Shown here piece by piece: positions 1-12,145 of a DNA stretch of 64,000 nt. The position numbers and the translations under genes are program-made. Positions within the stretch are counted from its first letter, which is position 1; every line of letters begins with the position of its first letter. The notes beneath the pieces were generated by a model. The model was not told the origin of the DNA. It ran no database searches and saw nothing but the letters and a program-made list of their open reading frames with translations. Source of the DNA: Lasiosphaeria ovina (taxonomy: Eukaryota; Ascomycota; Sordariomycetes; Sordariales; Lasiosphaeriaceae); NCBI GenBank assembly GCA_033439765.1, contig JAULSN010000001.1, positions 3,906,001 to 3,970,000 of the forward strand, written 5' to 3'.

Positions 1-750
1 ACCCGCGTCTTCGGCAAGGCAGAGACGGCTATATAAGAAGGAACCAAGAGGAAAAGAGGCGTGGGCTTTCGTGGGTAGAATTTTGGCATGTACAATTAGG
101 GGAGGGTATCGCGTCTCCGGGAACCGGTCCATGCCATTTTGCAGTGTGTTCATGGCTACAGAGGCATCTTTTGTGTGTTTGCCGAGTTGAACAGTCGGAT
201 ATCTCGTCTCATCTTGGGCACGTCAACAAAAGCCAGAACGAGCCTCTGTTCAGCTTGCCAGGCTTGGCTTGGGGTTGGTTGGAGACCAGTGAATTCGGTG
301 TGGAACCAAGAAGGCGGAGAGATTGTGGGCGCAGAAGAGCGCTGGGAGATGCGCAGGAGGCCCACAGGGGTAAAAAGCGGCTGTTAGTTCTGTACCAACG
401 GTTTGAAGGTAGGTGGGGTTCCAAAAAAGGTCACTTGCTATCGCTCCAAGCATCCTGATTCGTCGACATTCCCCTCCCCAAGTAAAAAACACAGGGCCTC
501 CCAGTTTGGCTTGGGCCCCGCTAGACCTACCTGAGGGGAAGTTGTCTGTGGCCCTTTCCGAATGTCCTTTTCGCACTCAACACATCGATCGACCTTGAAC
601 CTGCCCGTCCACCTCGTCACAAAGCACTCCCAAAACAATCAGCTCTCACCGCGACATCTTGCTTCCGCGATTTCCACATTCCATTCCTGCCGCTATACCC
701 TCATCCAACAGGCAGCTTTGCGCATATCTCCGCAATACAAGATCTGAAAA
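1..750. promoter_or_regulatory. 5' flank and leader of the 14-3-3 gene
   Basis: No credible gene here; the overlapping short frames on both strands look random. The last 200 bases before the 14-3-3 start are pyrimidine-rich and A-poor, typical of a highly expressed fungal gene leader. A TATATAAG-like string lies near position 30 but is too far from the start codon to assign to this gene. Confidence 0.5.
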
Positions 751-2040
751 ATGGCGAACGAGGTTAGTTGGCACACCGTTTCCTGCTGAAGCCGCCTGTT
801 CCATATCCCCCCTCTTCCTTGGGCACAGCCTCTCCCCTCCCTTAGGGCCGTGATAGCATCATGGGCCGCCCAACCTTGTGTACCCCCCTCGCGCCTCTGC
901 AGAGAAGTTTGTTTGCTAACAGTTATGATTGTTTTGCAGCGCGAGAGGTGTGTTTTTTTACACTCGGGCCTGACCTGCATGCAGCACGGGTGGTGTTGAC
1001 CCCGCCGTCGACGGTATCAAGGCTGACAAGACGGTGACAAAACTACAGCAAGACTTTCCTCGCCCGCCTCTGCGAGCAGGCTGAGCGTTACGATGAGATG
1101 GTCACATTTATGAAGGAGGTTGCCAAGCTGGGCGGTGAGCTTACTGTCGATGAGCGCAACCTGTTGTCAGTGGCGTACAAGAACGTGGTCGGCACCCGCC
1201 GGGCCAGCTGGCGCATCATCTCCTCCATTGAGCAGAAGGAGGAGTCCAAGGGCTCCGATAAGCACGTCGCCACCATTCGCGGCTACCGCAACAAGATTGA
1301 GAGCGAGCTGGAGAAGGTCTGCCAAGACGTGCTCGATGTCCTGGATGAGTCTCTCATTCCCAACGCCGCCACGGGCGAGTCCAAGGTCTTCTACCACAAG
1401 ATGTATGCTTGCTTGCCCCTCCCCACCCCCTTTCCCAAACGCTCTTGGCCTCTCTTACGCGCCCATACCTGCGCGGGGCCCCATCTTTCGTTATATCTGA
1501 CAAATTTCTCGCGTGCAGGAAGGGCGATTACCACCGATACCTCGCCGAGTTCGCGTCGGGCGAGAAGCGTAAGGTTGCCGCCACTGCCGCCCACGAGGCT
1601 TACAAGGTAATGAACACCAACCACCACGTACAGTCACATTTTCGCCGCGCCAGTCTGCTAACATGTGCGCGTCATGCCTGCAGAGCGCTACCGATGTTGC
1701 CCAGACCGAGTTGACTCCTACGCACCCCATCCGTCTGGGTCTGGCGCTCAACTTCTCCGTCTTTTACTACGAGATTCTCAACTCCCCTGACCGTGCATGC
1801 CATCTTGCTAAGCAGGCTTTTGATGATGCGATTGCCGAGCTTGATTCTCTCTCCGAGGAGTCTTACCGCGACAGCACGCTTATCATGCAGTTGCTCCGGG
1901 ATAACTTGACACTCTGGACCTCGTCTGACAGCGGTGAGCCCGAGGCTGCTCCTGCCGACGCCCCCAAGGCCGATGACAAGGCCCCAGAGAAGGAGGATGA
2001 ACCCAAGGCCGACGCACCCGCGCCTGCTCCCGAGTCGTAA
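751..2040 (+). CDS. BMH1: 14-3-3 family phosphoserine-binding adaptor
   Basis: Dimeric cytosolic adaptor that binds phosphoserine/phosphothreonine motifs in kinases, metabolic enzymes and cell-cycle proteins. I assemble five exons: 751-762, 940-947, 1049-1402, 1519-1606 and 1684-2040, giving 272 residues, a normal family length. The protein starts [14 protein letters not shown] and carries family hallmarks such as [16 protein letters not shown], the [13 protein letters not shown] helix and [20 protein letters not shown] text near the C-terminus, followed by a variable acidic, Ala/Pro-rich tail. Phosphate-binding Lys, Arg and Tyr positions look intact. Exon 2 is only 8 nt, but skipping it breaks the frame, so it is required. 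Introns have GT..AG ends and the first has a GCTAAC branch site. This looks like the BMH1/artA-type fungal 14-3-3; which paralogue it is cannot be told from one gene. Confidence 0.97.
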
Positions 2041-3605
2041 GCGGCGTCCTGGCTTGGATTCTCTTTCGCTATCGCGCAGTCTTGGAAGATCGAGACTCGC
2101 GGCCCAGGAGGCTTTTATCGTCACGACTGGACTTGTGTTGCTCTACTCTAAACCTCAAGTTAAATGGGGTCTAGGCTTTGTTGGTGTAAGCGACCGGATG
2201 GTGGATGTGCAGTATCGCACGTTGGTCATGGCAAGGGCGGGATTGCGCTAGGGAGTTGGTTGACGTTGGGGAACTGAAAATGCAGGGCATGGTTTGCACT
2301 TTCTATTTTTTGCTTTTTACGGCTATTCCCTCGGACTCGTTCTCAGATGGTAAGGGGGGGGTATCTACAAGAAATCGTTTCCCGCCTGGCGAGGCGCAAT
2401 ACCACACTCCAAACCCTAGCACTGTTGCCTCTCTTGTGTCCTCTTTCTTTCCCCCTTTGCCGATGAAAGCATCCCTCTTCTACACCCTCGGATTTTCAGC
2501 CCTGTTGGGAGGTGTCTATGTTGTTCATGTTATCTATTTTGCCTTGCCTTTTTTGTGGCACTCTTCTGATCGTTTTGTTGTTACCCCCTATTAGCGTGAA
2601 TATGACCTGTCTTACCTAGTCTGCCGATAGCCAGGCTGGGTTGACGATACAGCGTCACTTATCCATGTTGCTGCAAGCATCTGTGAAGCTTCTCTTGCGA
2701 CAGTGATTGATTTCAAGGGTAACAACAATAATGAGACGTTGTCTCGAAGAGGTTATCAGAGTGAAACCGAAACGGAGGGTTCGATGCCTTGACAGAACTA
2801 CTTGGGAACCTACGTAGCAATCTGCCCTCGAAATCGAGATATCGAAGTCCTGCAATTTAAAAGAGGCCTTGCGAACTATATACAATTTGAGGAGGAGCTA
2901 AAATTACGATATAATAGACTCGCAGGTGCAGCGAATACAACACACTCTTAAGACTGTTGAGCAAAATCTCAGACAAGCCACTAAAGAAGGTCCAACTATC
3001 AACCACTCGCTCGGCAGATCGATGCATTGTATTTTGAAGGGTTCCTCTCCAGCTTGCTTCGCTGGTGACACATATGAGGTAGGTATATATCTGAGACTGA
3101 GATACAGGACGGCTCCGACTCTGCAAGTCCACCGCTGGTGACAAACCCAACACAAGCGCTGCTTCTACCTTGGTCGGTATAAACACATGTCTGTCTTCCT
3201 GTATCGTTTCCCTCCGCTGTTTTTATACACAGAAATGCAATGCTTGCTAACGGCACACGCTTTGCTGCTGGTGTGCCCCGCGCTACTAGGTACTAAACCT
3301 TGGCTGATGAATTAATGCGCTTCTTTGTCTTCGAAGACGAACAGCAGCTAATATCGTGCTGCAACTAAAAAATATTCTCGCTTTCTCATGGTATCCCATC
3401 GCAGTCATGCCGCTCGCCAGTGTTAAACCGCAATAGTCGCTGCTGGCGCCGGCCACGTCGCAATGGCCTCGCTCCAGTCGATCCAATCAAAATCCGTGGC
3501 CAAGTCAACCAGACCAAGCTCCAGTCGCTTGCTGAAAGCACAAGTCCCGAGCTTATGTCGAGGCCCGCGCAGGATGCAGTCCCAGTCGAGCATAGGAACG
3601 TTCGC
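2041..3605. other. Convergent 3' flanks, no gene
   Basis: This interval lies between the end of the rightward 14-3-3 gene and the end of the leftward disordered-protein gene, so it should hold both 3' UTRs and terminators. There is a G8 run near 2346 and several T-rich stretches. None of the short frames looks coding. Confidence 0.5.
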
Positions 3606-5201
3606 CTAAGAGCCGGCACTGGAACTGGGACTGGGACTGAGACCATCATCTTCAGGTCGTCCTTCGTGCATTCCACCTCTAACCCTGTGGCCTCTGCTTT
3701 CTTGTACTGGGCCGTCGACACCGCCATCTCTTGACAATGCAGTCCTGGGAGTGCCTCTCTTGGTAGGCAAGGAGGCGGAAGCAGCCGTTCTGGGAATTGA
3801 CGGTGTACTATCAAATCGCCTCATTATCTCCCTTAGCCAAGAATTTGAGGTTGTGGGTCGACTCGGGCCTGGAATAAAAGGAGCTCGGTCGTCTGGAGGT
3901 GTTGCCTCGTCGTCGGTCATACGGTAGACAGGCTGCTTCGGGATGGGATGTTGGATGCGGAGAATTCTCAGCACAAACTGGACACACCACTAGTACAGGG
4001 ACCGCAGCCACCTGCAGAGACGTCTCGCTTGTGATCTCTATTCACTGGGGCGCCCCGAACGCTGAAGGAGTAATGCCGCGCGCTGAAGACGTGACATGCT
4101 CTTCGATATGCCTGCATCTCCACGGGGATTGTCCGAGTTGCTAGAAGCGTCAAATCCGGAATTGCCATTTGGAGTGGCCTCTTGCGCGGGCGACACGCCT
4201 TGCCCTGGACTAGGCACATGTGTGAAATCTAAGCTGTTTGAATTTTGACCCAGCGGTGAAACGACAAGACCAGTGGAGCTTTGCTGCTGTCCACTTGATG
4301 CCTGCCTCAGCGGTTCTACGCGTGCCGCTGGCGCCCGTTCCGGCGGATTTCCGTCCCCGGTAGGCTTTTTTTGGCTGCTGTTCTTCCAGCCGGGTTTCAC
4401 ACGTCGAAACAGATCTCCCATCTTCCTGCCAAGACCGCGGCCGGGCCGCACCGCAGCAGAATCATCCACCTTGTCACCTGTTGGTGCGCTTAAAGTCCCG
4501 CCGAGACCCGGCGGGGGCAATCTGTTGCAGTTGCGACAAACATCTGGCTCGGAATCTGAGACCGAGTGAGAGTTCCTGTCTGATATTGATATTGGCAGAG
4601 TGCCCTTAGAGAGCATGTCCCGAACACCACTACTTTTTGTATTGCCGTTCTTGCCATCCCCACCGGCTGAACCCTCGTTGTTTCCCCCGAGAGTGTCTGT
4701 TGTCTCTGAGCACGCGCAGTATGTTCCTTCGCCGAGCGAACTGACCTCGTCGCTCCAGCTACGGATCCACTCCGCCCTTTTACCGTGGTTCCGACTAGGC
4801 AGGAGCTGGGATCGTGTAGCCTGCCATTCACCGTCATTGGCAATAGTCGACGAGGGTCCTGAATGCTGTGGTCGCTGTGCTCGTTCGGGTTGTTCCGGCT
4901 TGTTTGCGCCATACCCCCCGGGAGCTGGAGGCGGCGCGGCATCGGCAGCAGTAACGTCGGGAGTGGGTGGAGGCATCGGCTGCGCATTGGCTGTGGTGAA
5001 AGTAGTTTGGGGGCTTATCGGCGCCAACCCATCATAGGGGTTCTGGGTGTCGGGTTCCGGGAATTCGGTGCCCCGTTGTTGGGCTAGGTACTCGGACAGC
5101 GCCAGAGGTGGTACTGAAGGGTGATGCGCTGTTGCCGAGAGCAGTTTGCCAACAGGGGCCGCGTTTTCGTCTAGGTCGTCTGCTCTGGAGGAGTGATACA
5201 T
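3606..5201 (-). CDS. Ser/Pro-rich, mostly disordered protein of unknown function
   Basis: I do not recognise this protein. The main frame runs from an ATG at 5201 (MYHSSRADDL) to a stop at 4038 and is rich in Ser, Pro, Gly, Asn and Gln, with no signal peptide or membrane segment. Two features stand out: a basic patch GRGLGRKMGDLFRRVKPGWK and a helical end SMSRLQRAALLLQRSGRPS. The upstream in-frame extension to 5303 looks like leader sequence, because pyrimidine-rich text directly precedes the 5201 ATG. A second coding-looking stretch in another frame continues from about 3930 to 3606 (SNSWLREIMRRFDSTPSIPR, then a Ser/Pro end), so an intron is likely between about 4045 and 3870. One option is a weak GTGAAT donor to a TTCCAG acceptor, but the exact sites are uncertain. 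Confidence 0.65.
3615..3644. repeat. GGGACT-type hexanucleotide repeat
   Basis: About five imperfect copies of a (G)GGACT unit. Read on the minus strand they encode the Ser/Pro end of the disordered protein, or a Val-Pro run in the neighbouring frame. Confidence 0.6.
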
Positions 5202-7844
5202 GGTCCCCGGGAAATGGGGTGCAGGAGGGGAAAAGCTAAGGTTTATATACGTCCTAATGGCTCTGACGTAGTGGTATTTTGGTGTGATTGCGGCGGATAC
5301 CATTCAAGGTTTCGTTCCGCCGCCGACGACAGCAGGTCCCTCCGCCCTCACCTCCGAGGCAAGGTCCTGTCCGGAGTGGGTGTAATTCTGCACCTCCAAT
5401 GAATGGAAGTTGCAGGAGAAAATAATATATATGAGCCGGGATTCTTCTCGACGGCCACTAGGTAACCCCGGGATGGCAGGGGGGAGAGCAACCCCAGGAA
5501 ACGGATGGTTGGAGCAAGGATGGTTGGGATAGGCGATTGGTTTTGCTGCCAATCTCGTTCGCGTTGGAGACCTTGGTGGTCCAGGAGGGCAACGGATCCT
5601 AAGGACTGACGCGAACAGTCGTGTGACCGATGGGCAAGAGCAAGCAGCCTCGGAGCCTTCCTAGGAAGAGGGGGCCTCACTTGGTTGCGGCCATCCTCCC
5701 CAAGGCAGCGAACAGGCGGCAAGGCTGGTTGCTTCCAGGTCGGAAGTAGAGTTTTGGAGGTCCTCTTGACCTAGGCGCTCGGCCGGGCCGCTTCGTGGCC
5801 TCGTCAAGGAAGGCGGAAGGGGTTCATGGACCTCACTTTCCGTAGCAGAAGTATCCGTACTAGGAGCTCGAGGGAGGGAGGCGCAACCGAGTCCGTAGGG
5901 TATCGGTCGCCATCGCCGGTCCTCGAGGGCCAAGACGACTTCGTGCCGAGGTTGGTGCTCAGCAGGATGGAAATTGAAAGAGAATGGATCAAAGGGCGGC
6001 AGTTTGACGCGCTGGGGTTGATGGCAAGAGCAAAGGGCACGGGAAGAAAACGGAGAAGAGCATGAAAAAGTGACATGGAATGGTCAAGAAGCAGCAGCAG
6101 CAAGCAGAAGCGTGTCCGCAAGCCTCATCGCGTTAGGTTATAATGGATGCCGGGGCGACCCCGACTATTATTAGTGAACTAATAACTAACTCGACTCGCG
6201 CGTTGCAGATCAGTTTGTTCGTCTGGCTCCCGCTCTCGAGGCGAGGGAGAAAAAAAGGCAGCCAGGGGGTTTGGTTTTTTGGTAAGCTAACCGATGAGTT
6301 GAGTTGGACCTATGGCTGGGCCAAGAAAGGAAAGCCTACCTAGGGACCTAAGGTACCTACCTAACTTGCGAGCCGTGAGTAAGGTGGTTGCGGTGCACCT
6401 TCCCAATGGAAGTTTTCACATAGTGAACCCGCACTTATTAGAGTACCAAAAAGTCTCGTTAGCGGTGAGAGATGGCCAAAGTCACGGCATCCAATTCCGC
6501 ACCTACCAGGCGGGCAGGCCATCCCATCCTTCGTTGTACAGTACCAAGGCAGTTAGTGCGGTCATGTCCACGGTTGTGGAACAGTGGGTAATTAATACGG
6601 CACTCGCGCGTCAACACGACACGACCTGAGTCGAGCACAAACGGGCAGGTGTGAGAGAAGTGAATGTATAGACATTGCCTCTTTGGAGCCTATGACGTAT
6701 GAACCTGCTCCCAAAAACAATCCAACGTACATACGGAAATCTATACGCACCTACCTTACCTTACCTTGCCTACCTACATTAGCGATAGGCCGAAAGTGTA
6801 AGGCTGTTGTCGTGGCAAGCCCGATGCCCGTGCACAGGACGCCGCAAAGTGTGCCAAGCCCGAATACCTTCATTTGATGTATGCACATCTCTTACACGTA
6901 ATCACTACTGTGTAAGGTGACACCCCTCCCGCCCTCTCACTGTGTAACCAACCAATGTCGTGTATCCGTGACGCGTAGTCCGTACACTACAATAAGAATG
7001 AAAGAGGTGGGAGATCGCCTTTCACGTTATAAAAACTGCACATACGCAAGATTTCACTTGAATAGTAGTAGCTCTCACTTTCAGGTTGGAATAATCGAAT
7101 TCAAGAAGGGAGAGGCAACCAAGGTACCTACCGTCCACAGCCAAGAAGCCGATACTTGCCGCTAAACGAGTGTGCATACTGCTAGGAGTACATACATACA
7201 CCATTCCACGGTAAATAATCAACCGGCAGTACCTCGAAAACCCTGTAAGATTCCCTATCTGTGACCTCCTTTTACGAGGGATTGAGACGGTTATTACAAG
7301 GTATTTTTAATGCTTTGACGGATTATTTCAAGGGTCAAAAACGGGGGCCTTGGGAAGTTACGAACTGGGGCCCTAGTAAGTCGTGCTGGTAAGTCGTGCC
7401 GGTTTATTATTGACCGTGGGATGGTGTATAGCATCTGTCCAGTAAGACGTCCATATTTGGTAAATACCTACCGGTACCTAGCGTGCTCCATGCAAGCCAC
7501 TTTCTCCCGTGCAGATGTATTTTAAGTACATATTCCGTACACTACCCTTCCATGCTTTATTTAAAGCACTTTTGCCTCTCTTGATTTCCATTCTTAGCCT
7601 CCACAGTAACGCCTCTTTGCCCAGCTGTTGTGAAGTGCAAATCCAACATATCTGAATCAACTTGAACGCCTTAATTATATATGAATATTTACACGCTCCA
7701 ATCAACCAAGACAAAGGCGTGTTTGCGTGCTTTATGCAAATATGACAGTAATCGACATTTTTGAGCCATCTCTTTCTTCTCAGCCAAAGCTGCAAAAAAG
7801 AGGATCGTGATGTGCAAAATCCTCGGCACCACTAGTCGAGTCGA
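5202..7844. other. 2.6-kb intergenic region with TACCT/AGGTA islands
   Basis: Holds the promoter side of the disordered-protein gene and the 3' flank of the phosphatase gene. No frame is convincingly coding; a minus-strand frame at 5661-5933 is Ser/Pro/Glu-rich and could be an upstream exon, but I cannot join it. Degenerate ACCTA/TACCT clusters lie at about 6335-6366 and 6747-6778, with smaller ones near 7125 and 7465. The 6900-7800 part is AT-rich. Confidence 0.45.
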
Positions 7845-10800
7845 CTACGAAGGCTTCAAGGCTTCCCAGCCCCCCACCTCCGTACCTCCATCGTCCCCCA
7901 AAAGGTCAACCGTTGGCGTTCGCTGAGGGGCCGATGGAGGTGGCGACTTGTGTAATATAGCCACAGCCTTCCGCACCGGCAACTTAGGGATGTGATCCTG
8001 ACCAGTGAGCCCAACAAGGCCTATTGCTCCACTGGGTGTCCGTCGTCCCGAAGAAATGACGCTTGCGTTGGGGCGCCTAGTAATCGATTGCGGCCGTAGA
8101 CTGTCTGCATCCTCCACGCTTCCCATCCCCGAAGGTAACCTTGAGGCAGCGCCGATATTGTTTGAGAATGAGCCGTGAGTACTTGCTGGTGGCCGGCTTG
8201 CGGGTTCGGGCCGCCGGTTTCTCAACCCATCATAAATGGCTGTCAGCTCCGACTTCAAAGCAGGCGGCTTGCTGCTGCTGATAGGCGACGTAGAACCTGC
8301 TAGATGTGCAGGCTTCTTTGCCACTGGTGGTGGCGGTGATTTGAAATCTGACGGCCTCCGAGCCGCCACCGACTTCGCGCGCACAGGAGGTATTGGCATC
8401 GGCTTGCTTCCTGGCCTTCGGGCGGACTGCGTTCCTTCACTTGCGGCACCGTTTGTAGGGCTGGGGCTCATGGTGGTCTGCCTTCGGGGAGGAGGCGGAG
8501 GGGGCGGGCTATCGGTTTGCGCATTCCTCGAGTCTTCGCTGACCTGCAGTCTTCCCATCTTACCGGAAAGTACTGATGGGTCATGTGGAGGAGGGAGCTT
8601 TCTCGGAGTAGAGCTAGAGGCTGAAGCCGAGAGCAACATCGAGTGGTTGACATGCTCATATGGTGACGTAGACATGCTCGAGAAGGACGACATGCGAGAC
8701 TCGGATCTAGGGACGTTGACCCAATCAGGCTCATCCGTAGCCACGTAAGGGTTCGGCGGCCTCTTAGGATTCAAAATCGTTTGGTAAACGGAGCTGTCAG
8801 GCTTGGGCGGGCTGACAGAGGAGCGTGGCATCTTTCCATTTTCCAGCCACCATTTCTGACGGTCAGAGCTAGCTGGCGGGAGGCCGGGCTCTATAGCGTC
8901 ATAGCCGATGAGGTCCTCCTCGTCCGATTCTTCGGCGGCCAGATTTGCCGTATCTCCGCCGACCTCGGATTTCCTTCGTTCGTAGATCTCGCGACTGATA
9001 TTATCGCGGAGCTTCTCGTTAACAATACTGACCGTGCATCCAAAAGTGGCGTAAACAGGCCGGTGGTCAGAGAAGCGTAGTGGCGCTGAGTTATATGACA
9101 TCTGGCGAAGATTGTTTCCTTTCCGGAGAATACGGTCGGTCCAAGCCGGGATACGTGCTTTTTCTCTATTCCCACGCTTAATAGTCACCTCAAAGGTAGG
9201 TCGCCAACCACAAGGGGGACTTACGAGGAGTCATATTCATCGGTACCAAGGTCGAATTTGTATGTGGGCATAAATGAAATCCGGGCTTCGGAGTAGAAGC
9301 GGAAGGCAAGGCCTGCCACCATTTGAAGGTTTAACTGTGAGAAGTTAGCTCGGCTTAGTCTCCCATGAGTATACAACAATATGCAAGACAGACAGACCTG
9401 GTCATTCTCGTACAGTCTCTCCAAGTTTCTTGTCTTCAAAAGCTCCTTGACAGTCTCGAGACCCAGTCCGATCCGATAGTTGAAATCCCCAAACCATATA
9501 ACAGAATCTAGTGAAGGGGAAGCGTCAGCTTGAGTTTTGCATCCGCAATATTCGGATAATATTACCATGATCGCCGATTCCTCTATTCCTTTGAAACCGT
9601 AGACCTCGGTCTATGGTTGCGTAGTCTTTGCTTCTCTCGTCATAGTTGCTGAACCCAGCTGCCAAGTGCGCCGTCACGAAGCATATTGGAGTATTTGCGT
9701 AGTCGAACCTGATGGCAACCGCACCCTTGTTCCCAGCCATTCCTGAGAGGCCAGTCTTTTTAACGCTGCCCTCCACGTTCTTGATATTGTGTAGCACTGA
9801 AGCTTTCACAAATATGCACAAAGCGGCTCCAACGAGCTGCCCGCTCCGCAGCAACACGTACTTCTCACCACCCACACCAGTATAGTGTCTGTCCAGCGTC
9901 CTCTTAATCGCCTTCTCCCAGAACTGTTTCCTAGTTGGATCGCTGTTCATGATCTGCTGCGGATTCAGTTCAACTATCTCCTGAAATCCTACTGCAATGA
10001 TCTCGGGCAGAGTAGAACCCAGCTCGGGCGGGCAAAGCCATGGAGACAGATCTTCGTTAATGCCATCTGTCCTTCCATTCAAATTGAACGTCCCGACCAG
10101 ACTAAGGCACACTATTAGTCTCTTCTCATCTTTAACAGTGGCTGAAACAACTTACATGGTGATCTTCTCGTTTGCCGAAAACTCACTGCTGCGACGTTGT
10201 AGCTCGACAGCGACATAATCACTGATTGGGTCATACAGGACGACCGGGAACTGACCAACAAGCCTTCCCAGGAGTGTATCAATGGTGATCTGCCGCGCCT
10301 TGTCCGCAAAGTTGTTGTAGTATAGTCTCGTGGCCGATTTCCGGACATCGGCGATGGCTCCAGCAAGTGACATCTTGCCATGTCGGGTAAAGGAAGATTT
10401 CAAAGCGCCAGTTCCAGCGTAAATCTTGGACAGGGAGTCGCCGTTGTCAGCCCATAGGTTGGCGTGGCGGGACCAAAAGTCAGAAGCCGCAGTTTCGCCC
10501 CTATGGCCAAGAAAAGCCTCAACTGCCATCTGCGAGATAATTGTCTGGATCAGGTTTGTCCTGTCTAAGCAATCCAAACAGTTGGTCCTAAAGACACCCT
10601 CTTGCTGCAGAACGACCACATAACGGCGGTTTCTAGTCCCAGTTGACGGTCCATTTTGCTCAACATCGTCAGACTCTTCGGCAAGGTAGTAGGCGAAGCC
10701 GTCGGCAGAGTCTTCAATATAACGCCGAATCTGGTTCGCCGCCTCATAGCCCTGGGGTCCCTTTGTCTCCGCATGAAAATCGTACTCGGTGCCTCTAAGC

Positions 10801-12145
10801 AGGGCATGGTCTTGCGACTGTCTCCCCCCTGGCCGGCTCAAGGGGCAATTCTGGATACCGTGCCTATACAGATTTGATAGCTCCACCTCCCCAGGCTTGG
10901 AGGCGCTAAGTAAGTTCACAACATGGACTGCGCCATAGGCCTGCTCTAGTTCGGCAAAGTGCTTGTCAAACGCCGGCTGCGTTCCGTCTACCGAGCGGGT
11001 GATAGAGATCTTCTGCTGATTTGGCAAGAGCCCGGCTTGCTGCTCCCAGAAGACAGGCACAGACCCTCGAACTTGGGCGTACGAAAATACCACGCCCGAC
11101 GGGCTCCAGTATGTAGTTTCGGTTTCGACAAAATTGGCCACGTTTCCGTCGTCGTCAATTCCACGCGAGTTGAACCTCGTACCGGCTCTCTTGCATGACA
11201 GGCGCGAAATAACTGTCAGGTACGAGGGCAGCCCTGTCTTGGAAGACCTCAAGGGAGCCAAACTCTGCGGGATGGCCCAGCTCTTACAGAACCCCCGAAT
11301 TGCAGACGTCAGGATCCTCGAGGCATCCAATGCGGCGCGGTCTTGTCGCTGCAGGCGGGAGCGAAATTCGACAAGCGGCTGGATCATGTAACCGTTCCAT
11401 AGGAAAGACTCGTCAAAATTATCAATATCAAATGCGACAGCGTCAGCCGGCCTAGTTATGTTAGCAGACTGAGGCTAGGATAGAGGTATGCAAGAAGTCT
11501 CTACCTGTCTTGCATGCGGTTCGTAACGTCAAAGTCGGTGCTATAGTAGAAAGTACCGTTGCCAAGAAGCTTCTGGAGATCCTGGCACGGGTGCTCTATT
11601 GGCACCTCTCTCCGGCCCAGGTTCTGACCATAGACGGACGCGGCGTCCAGGTCCACGTCGTAGGGGTCGACAACAATAACGTCGTCATACTCGGCCGAGT
11701 TCAAGCAGAAGAACTGAACACTCTCAATCCTCTCTACCGTCTCTCCCGGGCGGACTGTGGCTACCCGAGACGCCTGAGTAATGACACACAGAAAGACATC
11801 CCGCCCAATCGATATCAGCCCCAGTGTTCCGTAGATGGGCCGCGGCGTCAGGGGCCGGTAGTCGGCCAGCAGCCGGTTCGTCGTCGGTGAGAATTCGACC
11901 ATGCACTTGGAGCTGGAGCTTTCGAGGGGGCCCGCGAACGGGCGAGTCGGCGGGAGGGAGGTCATGGACCCATTTGCTCCGACGTCGGGCGATGTCGCGC
12001 TGTGTCGTAGTATCAAGGCATGAGTGGTGGAGGCAATGGCAATGGCGCGGTGGGGGTATTCGCGGATCAAGATCTGGCTCGACTTCTCCGGGGATGGGGC
12101 CTGGCCGCTCCAAAGGGCCGACGAAGGCGGCGGGCTAAAATCCAT
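7845..12145 (-). CDS. Synaptojanin-like inositol polyphosphate phosphatase (Sac1 + 5-phosphatase)
   Basis: Dephosphorylates plasma-membrane and endosomal phosphoinositides, controlling endocytosis, actin and vesicle traffic (INP51/52/53 class). Six exons on the minus strand: 12145-11505, 11451-10156, 10101-9566, 9507-9398, 9334-9225 and 9165-7845, giving 1337 residues. The N-terminal half is a Sac1 domain with the CX5R catalytic loop in RTNCLDCLDRTNLIQ, so its lipid phosphatase site looks active. It is followed by an inositol 5-phosphatase domain with VGTFNLNGR, VIWFGDFNYRIG, the joined motif EKARIPAWTDRIL and SDHRPVYATF. The last 350 or so residues are Pro/Ser-rich with poly-Pro runs, as expected for SH3-protein binding in this family. 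I chose the ATG at 12145 (MDFSPPPSS) over one 26 codons upstream because the longer start adds only leader-like text. Both catalytic centres appear complete, unlike yeast Inp51, whose Sac site is dead. Confidence 0.95.

Noticed and set aside
5661..5933. Possible upstream exon of the disordered-protein gene
   Set aside because: Ser/Pro/Glu-rich text is suggestive, but no splice joins it in frame to the ATG at 5201, which has a good leader of its own.
8236..8748. 170-codon plus frame
   Set aside because: Antisense shadow of the Pro/Ser-rich tail of the phosphatase gene.
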